A stretch of DNA of 64,000 bases from DATDIC01 sp963777625. GTDB taxonomy: Bacteria; Pseudomonadota; Alphaproteobacteria; Acetobacterales; Acetobacteraceae. Below are positions 52,248 to 62,114 of this stretch, one piece after another; the first letter of the stretch is position 1, and every line of letters starts with the position of its first letter. Under the pieces are notes generated by a model. The model worked only from the letters and a program-made list of their open reading frames with translations, was not told where the DNA came from and did no database searches. Made by a program: the position numbers and the translations under genes. Where the stretch lies: contig CAVZRO010000003.1 of the NCBI GenBank assembly GCA_963777625.1, forward strand, positions 186,001 through 250,000, read 5' to 3'.

Positions 52248-52907
52248 GTGACCCAAGATGATCCGCTGAACGATCGGCTTGCCGCTCGTCTCGCATCGCA
52301 ACTGCATGACGCCGCGATGGCGCGCGAACTGGCGTCGATCCTGATGCAAGACGCGCTGTCCTGGCGACCTCCCGAGGCGGCACCGGAGCGGGTTCGCGTG
52401 ATCCTAGCTTTTACATTCGGCAATCGGATACTGCCGAACGGCAATCGCGAGCCCGGACCGGTGAACGAAGCACTCGCCGACTGCGCGTTGGAGCTGCACC
52501 GCGTCTCCGGCGCGCCGGTGTTCGCGCAGTGGGAGGTCGCGGAGGCGCTGCACGGCCGCATTTCCCCGGACGCTCTGACGCCGATCTTCCCTAGCCGCGA
52601 CGCGCGCGGCGAGCCGGTCTATGTCGGCACCGCCGCTGTCGTTGCCGAGATCGCCGCCCGGATCGGCGACCCTTCAACGGTCGGGCTGGTCGGGGTGGTT
52701 GCGTTCGCCGACCATCTGTTTCGCGCGGTGGCGACGGCGCGGCGCGCCGGCTTCGACGCGTGGGCGGCAGCCGGGATGACGATGCCCGGCGACTATGATC
52801 CCAACTCCGGCCAGGCCTGGTGCCGCTCCCGCCTCGCCTATCTGCTGCACGACATCATGCTGCGCGTTGCGGATCGGCGCGCTGGGTTGGTCGGGGCCGG
52901 GTTTTGA
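52248..52907 (+). CDS. Hypothetical protein, possible DUF218/YdcF-like fold
   Basis: 219 residues from a GTG at 52248 (reads MTQDDPLNDRLAARLASQLH) with AAGGAG seven bases upstream; an earlier in-frame GTG at 52218 lacks such a site. Function unknown. The part VRVILAFTFGNRILPNGNREPGPVNEALADCALELHR resembles the start of DUF218 (SanA/ElyC/YdcF) domains, and the C-terminal WCRSRLAYLLHDIMLRV fits their last helix, but there is no N-terminal membrane helix. The resemblance is weak. It is divergent from the binding-protein gene. Confidence 0.6.
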   Translation: MTQDDPLNDRLAARLASQLHDAAMARELASILMQDALSWRPPEAAPERVRVILAFTFGNRILPNGNREPGPVNEALADCALELHRVSGAPVFAQWEVAEALHGRISPDALTPIFPSRDARGEPVYVGTAAVVAEIAARIGDPSTVGLVGVVAFADHLFRAVATARRAGFDAWAAAGMTMPGDYDPNSGQAWCRSRLAYLLHDIMLRVADRRAGLVGAGF

Positions 52908-53136
52908 TATATGTGCAAAGTCGGCGTTGGCCGGTGCCACGTGTGCGCGAGCGCAACTTAATGGCGTCTTCCCCGGGCCGCTAGTTCGGCTGGCTTGGCT
53001 GTATTGCAGGCCGCAGACGCCATCGCGAGAGTGCCCTTATGCCGACCAGCCATGGGCGCCCGCCAATCGGAATAAGCCGGGTCGCGAAGGGTCGGAATTG
53101 CCATCCCCTGCAACCCCCGCTCTATACTCACCCACG

Positions 53137-53967
53137 ATGAAGCATTGGCAACTCGAACATATCGCCTGGGATCGGTTCGACCCGACGAAGGTCGATCCGG
53201 CGACCATCCCGCTGGTCAAGGCCGCCGCGATGGTGGAACGCAACGGCACCGACTATGCCATCTACCTCAACCGCGTGTTCCACGACGATCCCGCCTTCAG
53301 CGCCGCCGCCGACTACTGGGCCGAGGAAGAAGTCCAGCACGGCGAGGCGCTGGGCAAATGGGCGATGCTCGCCGACCCCGGCTGGGACTACCCGGCCGCC
53401 TTCGCCCGTTACAAGGCGGGCTACAGCCTGCCGCTGGATGCCGCGGCGTCGGTCCGCGGCTCACGTACCGGGGAGCTGATCGCCCGCTGCATGGTCGAGA
53501 CGGGTACCTCCAGCTACTACACCGCCCTGGCTGACGCGACGCAGGAACCGGTGCTGGAGCAGATCTGCCGCCACATTGCGGCCGACGAGTTCCGCCATTT
53601 CAAGCTGTTCTACGACCATATGCGCCGCTATCTCGGCCGCGAGCGCATCGGTCTGCCACGCCGTCTAATGATCGCTGCGGGCCGGATTACCGAAAGCGAG
53701 GATGACGAGCTCGCCTATGCCTGGCACTGCGGCAACGAGCCGGCCGGCACGGCCTATGACCGCCGCCGGTGCATCGCCGCCTACATGGCTCCGGCCATTG
53801 GCTTTTACCGCTTCCGCCATGTGGAGCGCGGCATGGGCATGATCTTCAAGTCGGTCGGCCTGCCGCCGCGCGGCCGCCTGTCGGACCTGACCGCGAAGCT
53901 GATGTGGCGCGTGTTGCACTGGCGGGGCCGTCGCCTCGCCCGCCAGGCCGTGGCCGCCGGGCACTGA
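53137..53967 (+). CDS. Ferritin-like di-iron protein (rubrerythrin/desaturase-like fold)
   Basis: 276-residue cytoplasmic protein with a four-helix di-iron site. Two iron-binding motifs are visible: AEEEVQHGEALGKWAML (ExxH, near residue 66) and AADEFRHFKLFYDHM (ExxH, near 150), together with Glu residues in VERNGTDY and CMVETGTSSYY. The C-terminal third is basic (WRGRRLARQAV). The role is unknown; relatives are annotated as ferritin-like or acyl-ACP-desaturase-like. There are 229 non-coding bases before it (52908-53136), with no recognised signals. Confidence 0.8.
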   Translation: MKHWQLEHIAWDRFDPTKVDPATIPLVKAAAMVERNGTDYAIYLNRVFHDDPAFSAAADYWAEEEVQHGEALGKWAMLADPGWDYPAAFARYKAGYSLPLDAAASVRGSRTGELIARCMVETGTSSYYTALADATQEPVLEQICRHIAADEFRHFKLFYDHMRRYLGRERIGLPRRLMIAAGRITESEDDELAYAWHCGNEPAGTAYDRRRCIAAYMAPAIGFYRFRHVERGMGMIFKSVGLPPRGRLSDLTAKLMWRVLHWRGRRLARQAVAAGH

Positions 53968-54022
53968 CCTGCTTCGTCGCTCACACTACAGCGAAACGAT
54001 CGCGACAAAGGGCCGTTGCTGC

Positions 54023-54886
54023 TCAGCGCCACCCGATGCGCTCAAAAAAACCGGTTATCTCGGCCGCGGCGCGATCCGGATCCTCGCGATGCGGGAAATG
54101 TCCCACCTCGGGCAACAGCGCCAGGTCAAGGTCGGCAAACGTCTCGCCAAGACGATCGGTCCATTCAGAGGGGAATAGCGGATCCCGCTCCGCCCACCGC
54201 ACACAAGTGGGAGCCGTGATTGGCGGCAATGCGCTTGTTTCTCCCTTCATCATCGCCGTCCGTCCGGCGTGGCTCGCGCGATAATAGGCGAAACCGCCGG
54301 CAAGGTTTCCTGGCTTCATGAAATTGTCAGTGAAGGCGGAAAGCACGTCGTCGAACGCATCTTGCCGATAGGCCCAGTGGCGCAGGAAGTGCGAAATGTA
54401 GGTTCGGCAGCTCTCCGCCGATGCCCCTACCAGCGCCGGCGCCATCTCCATCTGATGGAATGATTGATACCATATCTCGATCAGCCGGTCCGGCGTGCCC
54501 AGGCGCGACCCGATCCCCGGATATACGAAGTCGAAGAAGAACAATCCGGCCACGCGTGCCGCTGCCGCGCGCGCCATCACCTGCATCACCGCGCCACCGA
54601 CGTCGTGACCGACGATGCCAACGCGGTCAACGCCAAGCGCGTCGAGCAACGCCAGCATATCGGCGGCATGCCCCTCCGCACCCCACGGGCCGTTCGGCTT
54701 GTCGCTATCGCCGAAGCCGCGCAGGTCAGGGGCGATCAGCCGGAACCGCTCGGCCAGGCGAACCATCACCGGTTCCCAAGTCAACCAGAACTCCGGCCAG
54801 CCATGCAGCAGCAAAAGCGGCGCCCCGCTTCCCGCCTGGACCGTATGGATCAGGGCACCGTTCGCCCGAACGACTACGTGATGCAT
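54023..54886 (-). CDS. Alpha/beta hydrolase, epoxide hydrolase/haloacetate dehalogenase type
   Basis: 287 residues from the ATG ending at 54886 (MHHVVVRANGALIHTVQAGSG), with GAGGGG upstream; longer in-frame starts overlap the divergent gene. The oxyanion motif is LLLHGWPEFWLTWEPVM (HGxP). The nucleophile is Asp in VGIVGHDVGGAVMQVMA, which is the epoxide-hydrolase and fluoroacetate-dehalogenase arrangement (Ser would mean an esterase). DLRGFGDSDKPNG is typical, and the catalytic His is in LLPEVGHFPHREDPD. It converges with the ferritin-like gene. Confidence 0.9.
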   Translation of the reverse strand: MHHVVVRANGALIHTVQAGSGAPLLLLHGWPEFWLTWEPVMVRLAERFRLIAPDLRGFGDSDKPNGPWGAEGHAADMLALLDALGVDRVGIVGHDVGGAVMQVMARAAAARVAGLFFFDFVYPGIGSRLGTPDRLIEIWYQSFHQMEMAPALVGASAESCRTYISHFLRHWAYRQDAFDDVLSAFTDNFMKPGNLAGGFAYYRASHAGRTAMMKGETSALPPITAPTCVRWAERDPLFPSEWTDRLGETFADLDLALLPEVGHFPHREDPDRAAAEITGFFERIGWR

Positions 54887-55066
54887 GCTCCGCCCCTCGC
54901 GCAATCCGTGGCTGCTCAGGATAGCCGAAAATGGTACCCGGGCAGCACCCGCCATCGCCGCTATGGATGTCCGTGAAGCCGTTGCGTAAGATAAGGGAGT
55001 CGGAGTCGCGGCTCGGACCCGGATCGCGATCGAACCGTCGAGGAAGTTGTTCAGGGAACCACGGCA

Positions 55067-55276
55067 TTGCAGCCCCGGCACTGGATTCGCGTCCTGCTGA
55101 TCATCCCCTTCGTCGCCATGCTCTGGGTGCCGTTCTACAACCGCACCGAACCGACGCTATGGTCGTTTCCGTTCTTCTACTGGTACCAGCTCGTCTGGAT
55201 CCTGATCAGCGCCGTGGTGATCGGCCTGGTCTACCTGGTCGAGCATACCTGGTCGAACACCGGGGGGGAGCCGTAG
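55067..55276 (+). CDS. DUF3311 small membrane protein
   Basis: 69-residue protein with two membrane helices (WIRVLLIIPFVAMLWVPFY and FYWYQLVWILISAVVIGLVYLV), starting at a TTG. The pattern PFYNRTEPTLWSFPFFYWYQLVWI is the DUF3311 signature. Such proteins are regularly encoded just before a sodium:solute symporter and are thought to be a small accessory subunit. Here the symporter ATG follows five bases after its stop, fully consistent with that pairing. Confidence 0.88.
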   Translation: MQPRHWIRVLLIIPFVAMLWVPFYNRTEPTLWSFPFFYWYQLVWILISAVVIGLVYLVEHTWSNTGGEP

Positions 55277-55280
55277 CCCG

Positions 55281-56813
55281 ATGCACGCGACTGCCGTTCT
55301 TGTCTTCGTACTGCTGTTCGTCCTGATCACATGGCTGGGCTTCGTTGCCGCGCGCTGGCGCAAGGGCGATCTCGACCTGCTGCATGAATGGGGCCTGGGG
55401 GGGCGCCGGTTCGGCACCTTCATCACCTGGTTTCTGCTCGGCGGTGATCTTTACACCGCATATACGTTCATCGCCGTCCCGGCATTGCTGTATGGCGCCG
55501 GCGCGATCGGCTTTTTCGCCGTGCCGTACACGGTCATGATCTATCCGATTCTGTATTTGGTGTTCCCCCGCCTGTGGAGGGTGTGCCACCGGCACGGCTA
55601 TATCACTTCGGCGGATTTCGTGCGCGGCCGGTTCGGCAACCGCTGGCTGGCGTTGGCCATCGGGGTTACCGGCATCCTCGCCACCATGCCGTATATCGCG
55701 TTGCAGCTCGTCGGCATGCAGGTGGTGATCGGGGGGCTGGGCTTTCAGACTGTCGGACTTACGGGCGATCTGCCGCTGATCATCGCATTCGTGATCCTGG
55801 CAGCGTTCACCTACACCTCCGGCCTGCGCGCGCCGGCCATGATCGCGGTGGTGAAGGACCTGCTGATCTACATCACCGTCATCGTCGCCGTCATCGTGGT
55901 GCCGATCCAGCTCGGCGGGTATGGCAAGATTTTCGCGGCCATTCCCACGCCCAAGCTGCTGCTGGCCCATCCGCCGGCGGGCTCCTGGGGTAGTTTCGGC
56001 ACTTATGCGACGCTGGCGCTCGGCTCGGCACTGGCGCTGTTCCTGTATCCGCACTCCATCACCGGTATCCTTGGTGCTTCCAGCGGGCGGGTGATCCGCC
56101 GCAACGCGGCGCTGCTGCCGGCCTATTCGCTGATGCTGGGCTTCCTTGCGCTGCTCGGGTTCATGGCGGTTGCCGCGGGCCTTGCCGCACATCCCGCGTT
56201 TGCCGGCGGGTTCAAGATTTACGGCAACAGCTTCGCGGTGCCGGCGCTGATCCTGTCCGCGTTTCCCGACTGGTTCGTCGGGCTCGCGTTTGCCGCCATC
56301 GCCATCGGCGCGCTGGTGCCGGCCGCGATCATGTCCATTGCCACCGCGAATATTTTTACGCGCAACATCTATCGCGAGTTCATCAACCCGGTCTGCACCG
56401 ATGCGCAGGAGAGTTCAGTTGCCAAGCTCGTGTCATTGCTGGTGAAAGCCGGGGCGCTGGTGTTCGTCTTCGCGCTGCCACTGCAATATGCGCTGTGGCT
56501 GCAACTGCTCGGTGGCGTGTGGATCATCCAGACCCTGCCGTCGGTGCTGCTGGCGCTTTATACCCGCATGCTGAACGGCTGGGCGCTGCTGGTCGGCTGG
56601 GCCGCGGGCATGATCCTGGGCACATGGATGGCTGCGTCGGTGAATTTCGCGCCGGTATTCCCGATCACGCTGTTCGGCACCACGATCCCTTGTTATATCG
56701 CGCTCTCGTCGCTGATCGTGAACCTGATCGTCACGGTGGTGCTGTCGCTGTTGTTCAACCCGGTCATCTCTGACCGCCACCGCGACGTGACCACCGCCGA
56801 GGATTATGCCTGA
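55281..56813 (+). CDS. Sodium:solute symporter family protein
   Basis: SSS-family secondary transporter of 510 residues with about 13 membrane helices. Marks: RKGDLDLLHEWGLGGRRFGTFITWFLLGGDLYTAYTFIAVPALLYGAG (core of the first repeat), YITSADFVRGRFGNRWLALAIGVTG, PYIALQLVGMQVVIGGLG, and AFTYTSGLRAPAMIAVVKDLLIYI. Also ALVPAAIMSIATANIFTRNIYREF with the Na-site Ser/Thr region. It resembles the MctP/YidK-type transporters for monocarboxylates or amino acids. DUF3311 is directly upstream. Confidence 0.93.
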   Translation: MHATAVLVFVLLFVLITWLGFVAARWRKGDLDLLHEWGLGGRRFGTFITWFLLGGDLYTAYTFIAVPALLYGAGAIGFFAVPYTVMIYPILYLVFPRLWRVCHRHGYITSADFVRGRFGNRWLALAIGVTGILATMPYIALQLVGMQVVIGGLGFQTVGLTGDLPLIIAFVILAAFTYTSGLRAPAMIAVVKDLLIYITVIVAVIVVPIQLGGYGKIFAAIPTPKLLLAHPPAGSWGSFGTYATLALGSALALFLYPHSITGILGASSGRVIRRNAALLPAYSLMLGFLALLGFMAVAAGLAAHPAFAGGFKIYGNSFAVPALILSAFPDWFVGLAFAAIAIGALVPAAIMSIATANIFTRNIYREFINPVCTDAQESSVAKLVSLLVKAGALVFVFALPLQYALWLQLLGGVWIIQTLPSVLLALYTRMLNGWALLVGWAAGMILGTWMAASVNFAPVFPITLFGTTIPCYIALSSLIVNLIVTVVLSLLFNPVISDRHRDVTTAEDYA

Positions 56814-56947
56814 AAATTTCCTGCCTTGCCCGGATTGGCTTGGCGACAGACGCACAATGAGACCGAGCATGTCGGCGTAAAGCGACGCCGGGTTGCGTCT
56901 TCCTTCACCGCGACTTAACCGCCGGCCTCCATCTTTGCCGGCCGGAG

Positions 56948-58550
56948 ATGACCCGTCCCGGCGGACCCATGCGCCTATTGCCCGATCGTATCCAACTGCT
57001 TCGCGGCGCTGTTGCCAACTTGCAGCAGGGGCGCTTTGCGGCTGCCGAGCAAACATCCCGCCTGCTGCTCGCCATCGGTCGTGACGCGCAGGCCGAGCTG
57101 GTTCTCGGCCTTGCTCTCGGTGCTCAGGGCGAGATGGCGCGGGCGATGCCGCTGCTGGACTGCGCGGCAGAGTCGCGTCCCGATCACGCCCACCCGTGCC
57201 GTGATCTTGGCGAACTGCTGGCGGCTGTCGGTCGCCCGGCCGAGGCCATCCCGCATTATCAGGCCTGGCTGGCCCGGGCGCCGGGCGATGCTGCCGCCCA
57301 CCATGCGCTCGGGCTGCTGTGCGCTGAGGTTGGGCACATTGCGGATGCGATTTATCATTTTGAGCGCGCTGTTACCCTCGACCCTGGTCCGGCGATGGGC
57401 TGGTCCAATCTCGGCATGCTGCTGAAAATCGAGCGCCGTTTCGAGCGAGCGATCGCCGCCCACGACGAAGCCGTCGCCCGTGCTCCGGAGAACCCGCAGA
57501 TCCGGGTCAACCGCGCCGTCGCCCTGTTGCACGCCGGCCGGATGACAGAGGCGTGGCGGGATTACGAATATCGCCTGCGCCAACCCGGCCACACGACGCT
57601 TCCGCTGGACTCGCTACTTCCCGACATCACCGGTCTGGACATTACCAACCGCACGATCCTGGTGACGCACGAGGAAGGCTACGGCGACACATTGCAATTT
57701 ATCCGCTACGTCCCCCTGCTCGTCGCCAGGGGAGCACGTGTGATCCTGGAGGTGCCGCCGCCGCTCATCCGGCTTCTGTCCACTCTGGACGGCGCTATCG
57801 AGCTTCACGCGGCCGCTTCGTCTCCCCGACCTGGGGGAGGGAGCCTGACCCCGACGTGTTCCGGAACGGCCGCAGATGGCGTTGGGGGTCAGGAGGCGTC
57901 GTTCGATTATCACTGCCCCGTCTTCAGCCTTCCGCGTGCCTTCGCCACCACACTTGCGACGATTCCCGGCGACCATCCCCTACCTTCGTCCCGACCCCGA
58001 GCTGGTCGCGGCGTGGTCGCGGCGGCTTCCGCCTGCGACTGCCCGCCGCATCGGCCTGGTCTGGGCCGGGCAGGCACGCCCTTGGCTGACCGGGTTCGCC
58101 ACACTCGATTCCCGTCGCAGCGCCAGTTTGGCGCAGTTTGCCGCGCTGGCTGCCGCTGTTCCGGAGGTGCAATTCATCAGCCTCCAGAAGGGACCAGCCG
58201 CTGCCGAGGCGAGTACGCCACCCGCCGGCATGCGCCTTCATGATCCGACCCCCGATATCGCCGACTTCGCTGATACCGCCGCCATCATCGGCAATCTGGA
58301 TCTTGTGATCAGCGTCGATACGTCGGTGGTGCATCTCGCCGGGGCGCTGGGCAAGCCGGTGTTCCTGCTGGATCGATACGACAATTGCTGGCGCTGGCTC
58401 AGCGACCGGGAGGATAGCCCCTGGTACCCGACGGTGCGCATCTTCCGCCAGGAGACGTTGAGCGATTGGACGGCGCCCATGCGTCGCGTGGCCGCCGCCC
58501 TGCAAGCCGGCTTCCCAAATTCCGCAGGACAGTCCAAACCGAGGGCATGA
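56948..58550 (+). pseudogene. TPR protein with glycosyltransferase-like C-terminal domain, one +1 frameshift
   Basis: Corrected length about 533 residues. The N-terminal half has at least four tetratricopeptide repeats (LLRGAVANLQQGRFAAAEQ, ELLAAVGRPAEAIPHYQAWLAR, LGLLCAEVGHIADAIYHFERAV, NLGMLLKIERRFERAIAAHDEAV). The C-terminal half has ILVTHEEGYGDTLQFIRYVPLL and VISVDTSVVHLAGALGKPVFLL, as in TPR proteins with a GT9/GT41-like fold. One extra C near 57974 separates the frames; without it the join reads LATIPGDIPYLRPDPELVAAW. Start choice between 56948 and 56969 is open. Its stop overlaps ridA. Confidence 0.82.
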
Positions 58551-58975
58551 CCCATACCCGCATCCGCAAGTTCAACACGCGCGACACCTACCCGGAGCAG
58601 AAGCTCGACAACGATCTCTGCCAGGGTGTGATTGCCGGGGATACGATTTATCTGCGTGGTCAGTGCCCGCAGGATCTGGACACCGGCATTAGTGTCGGCA
58701 TCGGCGACCCCGCGGGCCAGGCGGAGCAGGTGATGCGCAACATCGACACTTTGCTGCGCGAATGCGGGTCCGCGCTCGACCACATCACCAAGGCCACCGT
58801 GTACCTGACCGACATCCGCTACCGCGAACCGGTCTATCGCGTTCTCGGCCGCTGGATGAAAGGCGTGTTCCCGGTCTTCACCGGCCTTGTCGTTGTTGCC
58901 CTCGCCCGCCCCGAATGGCTGGTGGAGGTAGACATTATCGCGGTCAAGCCGTCGCCGGCAGAGGAAGGCTCCTGA
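58547..58975 (+). CDS. RidA family protein (YjgF/YER057c/UK114)
   Basis: 142-residue trimeric deaminase-like protein; family members hydrolyse reactive enamine/imine intermediates. Start at 58547 (MTHTRIRKFNTRDTYPEQKLD), overlapping the TPR stop by ATGA. Marks: GDTIYLRGQCPQDLDTG, VMRNIDTLLRECGSALDHITKATVYLTDIRYREPVYRVLGRWM, and a C-terminal VEVDIIAVKP. The Arg that binds the carboxylate in RidA is not at the standard position by eye, so it may belong to a Rid2-7 subgroup. It precedes the DUF3830/ABC cluster, a context in which RidA-like genes recur. Confidence 0.9.
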   Translation: MTHTRIRKFNTRDTYPEQKLDNDLCQGVIAGDTIYLRGQCPQDLDTGISVGIGDPAGQAEQVMRNIDTLLRECGSALDHITKATVYLTDIRYREPVYRVLGRWMKGVFPVFTGLVVVALARPEWLVEVDIIAVKPSPAEEGS

Positions 58976-59050
58976 CGCATGGCGGCCCAGGAAGGCGAAC
59001 GCCGCGCCCGCCTTTCCTGCTGATCGCCGCCGACCGTCCTGCATAAGCCG

Positions 59051-60225
59051 ATGCAGCCCGTAACGGCGGTTATCTCGCCCCAGTCCGCCGAGTCAGGCGC
59101 CGATGTCGAGCTGCGCGAGATCGTGAAAAGCTTCGGCGGAGATGCGCCAGCCGTGGCCGGCCTGTCGCTGGCAATTGCACCCGGCGAACTGGTGTCATTT
59201 CTCGGGCCGTCCGGCTGCGGCAAGACGACGACCCTGCGCATCATCGCCGGGTTTGTCGATCCAGATTCCGGTCTGTGTGTTGATGAAGCAACACGGACAT
59301 CACCGATCTGTCCCCCGAATAAACGGGATATCGGCATGCTGTTCCAGAGCTACGCCCTGTTCCCGCATCTCACGGCGGCCGACAACGTGGCGTTCGGCCT
59401 GAGGATGCGGCACATTCCCCGGCAGCGAACGGCGGCGACGCGTGGACGAGGCGCTCGATCTCGTCCAGCCTACGGGAACTCGCGGACCGCTATCCCGCAC
59501 CAGATGAGTGGTGGTCAGCAGCAGCGCGTCGCGCTTGCCCGCGCCATCGTGATCCACCCCCGTGTGCTGCTGCTGGACGAGCCGCTGAGCAATCTGGACG
59601 CCAAGCTCCGTCGCGATATGCGCACGGAGATACGGCAGTTGCAGCGGCAAGCTCGGCATCACGACGATCTTCGTCACGCATGACCAGGAAGAGGCGCTGA
59701 CGATCTCCGATCGTATCGTCGTGATGAATCACGGTCGCGTCGAACAGATCGGCCAGCCATCAGAGATTTACCGATTTCCGCGGACGTTGTTCGTGGCCCG
59801 GACTTCATCGGTGAGGCCAACATCCTGTCCGGCAGCCTCGAGGCATTCACAGGCCGGCCAGGCGCGTTTCCTGATCCGGCGCCGGCGCAGTGCTGGCCGC
59901 GACCGCCGATGCCGAATTGTCCGCGCCGGGGCGGCGGCGGTGGTCGACGGTGCGGCCGGAAAACGTGCGCATCTTCAGGCGCAGATGATCCCCGAGCCGA
60001 CCGATACGCCAACCGCTTCTGCCGGCATTGTCGAAGCGACGACATATCTCGGTGCTGCACATCGCCGTCGCGGGTCCGCATCGATCCTGCGATCACGTCT
60101 GCACGTCATGCAGCGGAGCAGCGAGGCAGATGCGGACCAGCGCGGATCATATCCCGCAGTTCACGGCGAGACCGGTGACGATCGCCTGGCACGCGGATTC
60201 CTGCCGCATTATCCGTGCCGTATGA
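59051..60225 (+). pseudogene. Polyamine-type ABC transporter ATP-binding protein, many +1 frameshifts
   Basis: PotA-like ATPase. Starts MQPVTAVISPQSAESGADVEL. Walker A LGPSGCGKTTTLRIIAGF, Q-loop IGMLFQSYALFPHLTAADNVAFGLRM, signature HQMSGGQQQRVALARAI, Walker B VLLLDEPLSNLDAKLRRDMRTE and H-loop TTIFVTHDQEEALTISDRIVVMNHGRVEQIGQPSEIYRFP are all present but spread over frames. Extra bases fall near 59275, 59288, 59315, 59423, 59470, 59496, 59651 and 59797. Removing them restores DITDL, RRRRVDEALDLVQ and LRELADRYP. The TOBE part (RPENVRI) is also broken. The regular +1 pattern points to sequencing error. Confidence 0.8.
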
Positions 60226-60275
60226 TCGCGACAGCAGCCTAATCCTTAGTGGGGATGGTGAAGGGAGCAGAATGG

Positions 60276-60677
60276 ATGCCATCGCGGCAGATCATCGTCA
60301 CCCTCGGCGGGGTCGAGGGGATCGCCGACATGTTCGACGATCTCGCACCAAAGACCTGCGCCGCGGTCTGGGATGCGTTGCCGATTAGCGAGACCATCAA
60401 CCACGCGAACTTCTCTGGCGAGGAAGTTTCCTGTCCCACCTTCGGTCTGATGTGGGAAAGAGAAAACCAGCTCTACGACAATCGAACCCGGCGACCTCGG
60501 CTATTTCGTGCAGCGGGCCGGCGATCTGCATCTATTACGGCGCATTGCGCGTCATCAGCCCAGGCAACGTCTTTGGCCGCATCGTCGACCAATCTCGCAG
60601 CGCATCCAGGAGATCGCCCGCCGCTCCTGGCAAGGAGCCGGGAATCCGCATGGAACTACGCCGGAAGGAGCGCGTGA
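60276..60677 (+). pseudogene. DUF3830 family protein, frameshifted
   Basis: Cyclophilin-like small protein of unknown function that often sits with ABC importers and amidohydrolases. Start at 60276 (MPSRQIIVTLGGVEGIADMFDD) with AGGGAG eight bases upstream. Family marks are APKTCAAVWDALPISETINHANFSGEEVSCPTFGLMWERENQLYD in the first frame and, after extra bases near 60483 and 60518, GPAICIYYGALRVISPGNVFGRIVD. The end near IRMELRRKER is uncertain and lies around 60677. It is probably an intact gene of about 130 residues in the organism. Confidence 0.75.
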
Positions 60678-60678
60678 C

Positions 60679-61225
60679 ATGTCGCAGGCAGAAGCAAACG
60701 CTCGATGCAGTTGATCGCGCAAATCGATGCCGCGACGATGCACGCTTCATAAGTGGCGAAGCCGAAGATGTTCGCGCGCGTCAGCAAGCTTCTGGGCGCC
60801 ATGGGCCAATCTTTCACCACCGACCGATGTTCGCCTTCCAGCAGGCCAGCACCGTGCGCGACGGCGTCGGCTTTCATCGCCCAGCCTGGCGGAGAAATTA
60901 TCCGCGCGAAGCTTGGCTTGGGACGGTTGCCTCGGAACAGTTTCGCCGCCCCGTCGGCGACATTGCGCACGCGATATGCGCTGCACGACACCGCCGCCCT
61001 GCAGGAGGACGCCGCGCAATCTGTGCGCCCGAGCTCGACGGCGACGGATTGCTGCGGCTCGACGCGGACGATGATGGTGCTATTACGCCTTCCTGCTGCG
61101 TCGGCATGCGCGATCTGCTGCCGTTCTACGAACTGTCGGTGGCCTTCGAGGGCCACAAGCTGCATCGCTCGAACGGGTTGCCGTCTCGCCCACCGGCAAG
61201 GGAGTCGATTGAAGCCGCACGGCCG
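60679..61225 (+). pseudogene. Unrecognised coding region, frameshifted
   Basis: Codon usage and long pieces of open frame suggest a gene, but no frame is continuous. An ATG at 60679 reads MSQAEANAR; later pieces in other frames include LIAQIDAATMHAS, VAKPKMFARVSKLLGAMGQSF, PMFAFQQASTVRDGVGF, PSLAEKLSARSLAWDG, ALHDTAALQEDAAQSV and DLLPFYELSVAFEGHKLHR. I could not name a family. It might be an enzyme of the imported compound's catabolism, or an N-terminal extension of the permease that follows. Confidence 0.4.
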
Positions 61226-62111
61226 ATGCGCCGGACGAGTCGACCCGTGACACGCTGGATGCATCCGCGTCCGCTGGAACCGTCCTGGCGGTTCCCGGGC
61301 ATGGCGCTGCTGGCGAGTCGGCTTCCTCGATCCCCTTGCTTCTGCTCGCCGGGTATAGCGTGCTGCACGATGGCGCCAACGGGCGAGGTCAAACTGCCCC
61401 GTCACATTCGCCAACTACATCGCCATAGTGACCGATTCCGCTTTATCTCGCGCGTGCTCGGCAACACCGTCCTGCTCGGCGTCGCGGTCACCGTGATCTG
61501 TGCGTGCCTTGCCTATCCGCTGGCCTATTTCCTGGTGCGACTCGCATTCCCGCTGGCGCGGTTCGCTGATGTTCCTGATGGTCACGCCGTTGATGGTCAG
61601 CAGTGTGATCCGCAACATCGGTTGGATCCCGATCCTGGGCGACAATGGCGCGGTGAACGTGGCCCTGCTCGCCATGCGGGCTGATCGATCGCCCACTACA
61701 GCTGATGAACAATCTGACCGGTGTCGTGATCGCCCTGGTCCACGCGCTGCTGCCGTTCATGACGCTGATGCTGATGACGGTGATCCAGGCGATCCGCCCG
61801 GAGCTCGAAGAAGCCGCCAGAATGCTTGGCGCCAACGCGCTGGCGCTCATTCTGGGAGGTCGTGTTTCCGCTAAGCCTGCGCGGCCTTGCGGCCGGATGC
61901 GCGCTGGTCTTCTCGATCGCCGTGAGCTCCTACACCACGCCCACCATCCTCGGCGGCGGTCGTGTGCTGGTGATGGCGACATTCATCGCGCAGCAGATCC
62001 AGAGCGTGCTGCGCTATGCTTTCGGTTCCGCATTGACGATCGTGCTGTTCATGGTGGCGCTGGGGCTGTCGATGCTGTCGTCGAAATGGCTCGAGCGCTC
62101 CGAACGCCTAG
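61226..62111 (+). pseudogene. Polyamine-type ABC permease PotB-like, frameshifted
   Basis: Inner-membrane subunit. Read across frames: PGMALLA, then FANYIAIVTD, RVLGNTVLLGVAVTVICACLAYPLAYFLVR, MFLMVTPLMVSSVIRNIGWIPILGDNGAVN, LMNNLTGVVIALVHALLPFMTLMLMTVIQAI, and the EAA loop RPELEEAARMLGANALALIL. It ends with GCALVFSIAVSSYTTPTILGGGRVLVMATFIAQQI. This matches the PotB/PotH type throughout. At least five frame changes are needed. Start (61226) and end (a TAG at 62109-62111) are the best guesses. Confidence 0.75.
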
Positions 62112-62114
62112 CCG

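Noticed and set aside
55206..56192. A 328-codon minus-strand frame across the sodium symporter gene
   Set aside because: His/Gln/Arg/Asp-rich antisense shadow of membrane-helix codons.
61020..61090. EF-hand-like text (DGDGLLRLDADDDG) in one frame
   Set aside because: It lies in a region with many frame errors and without a second supporting motif; most likely chance from GAC/GAT-rich sequence.
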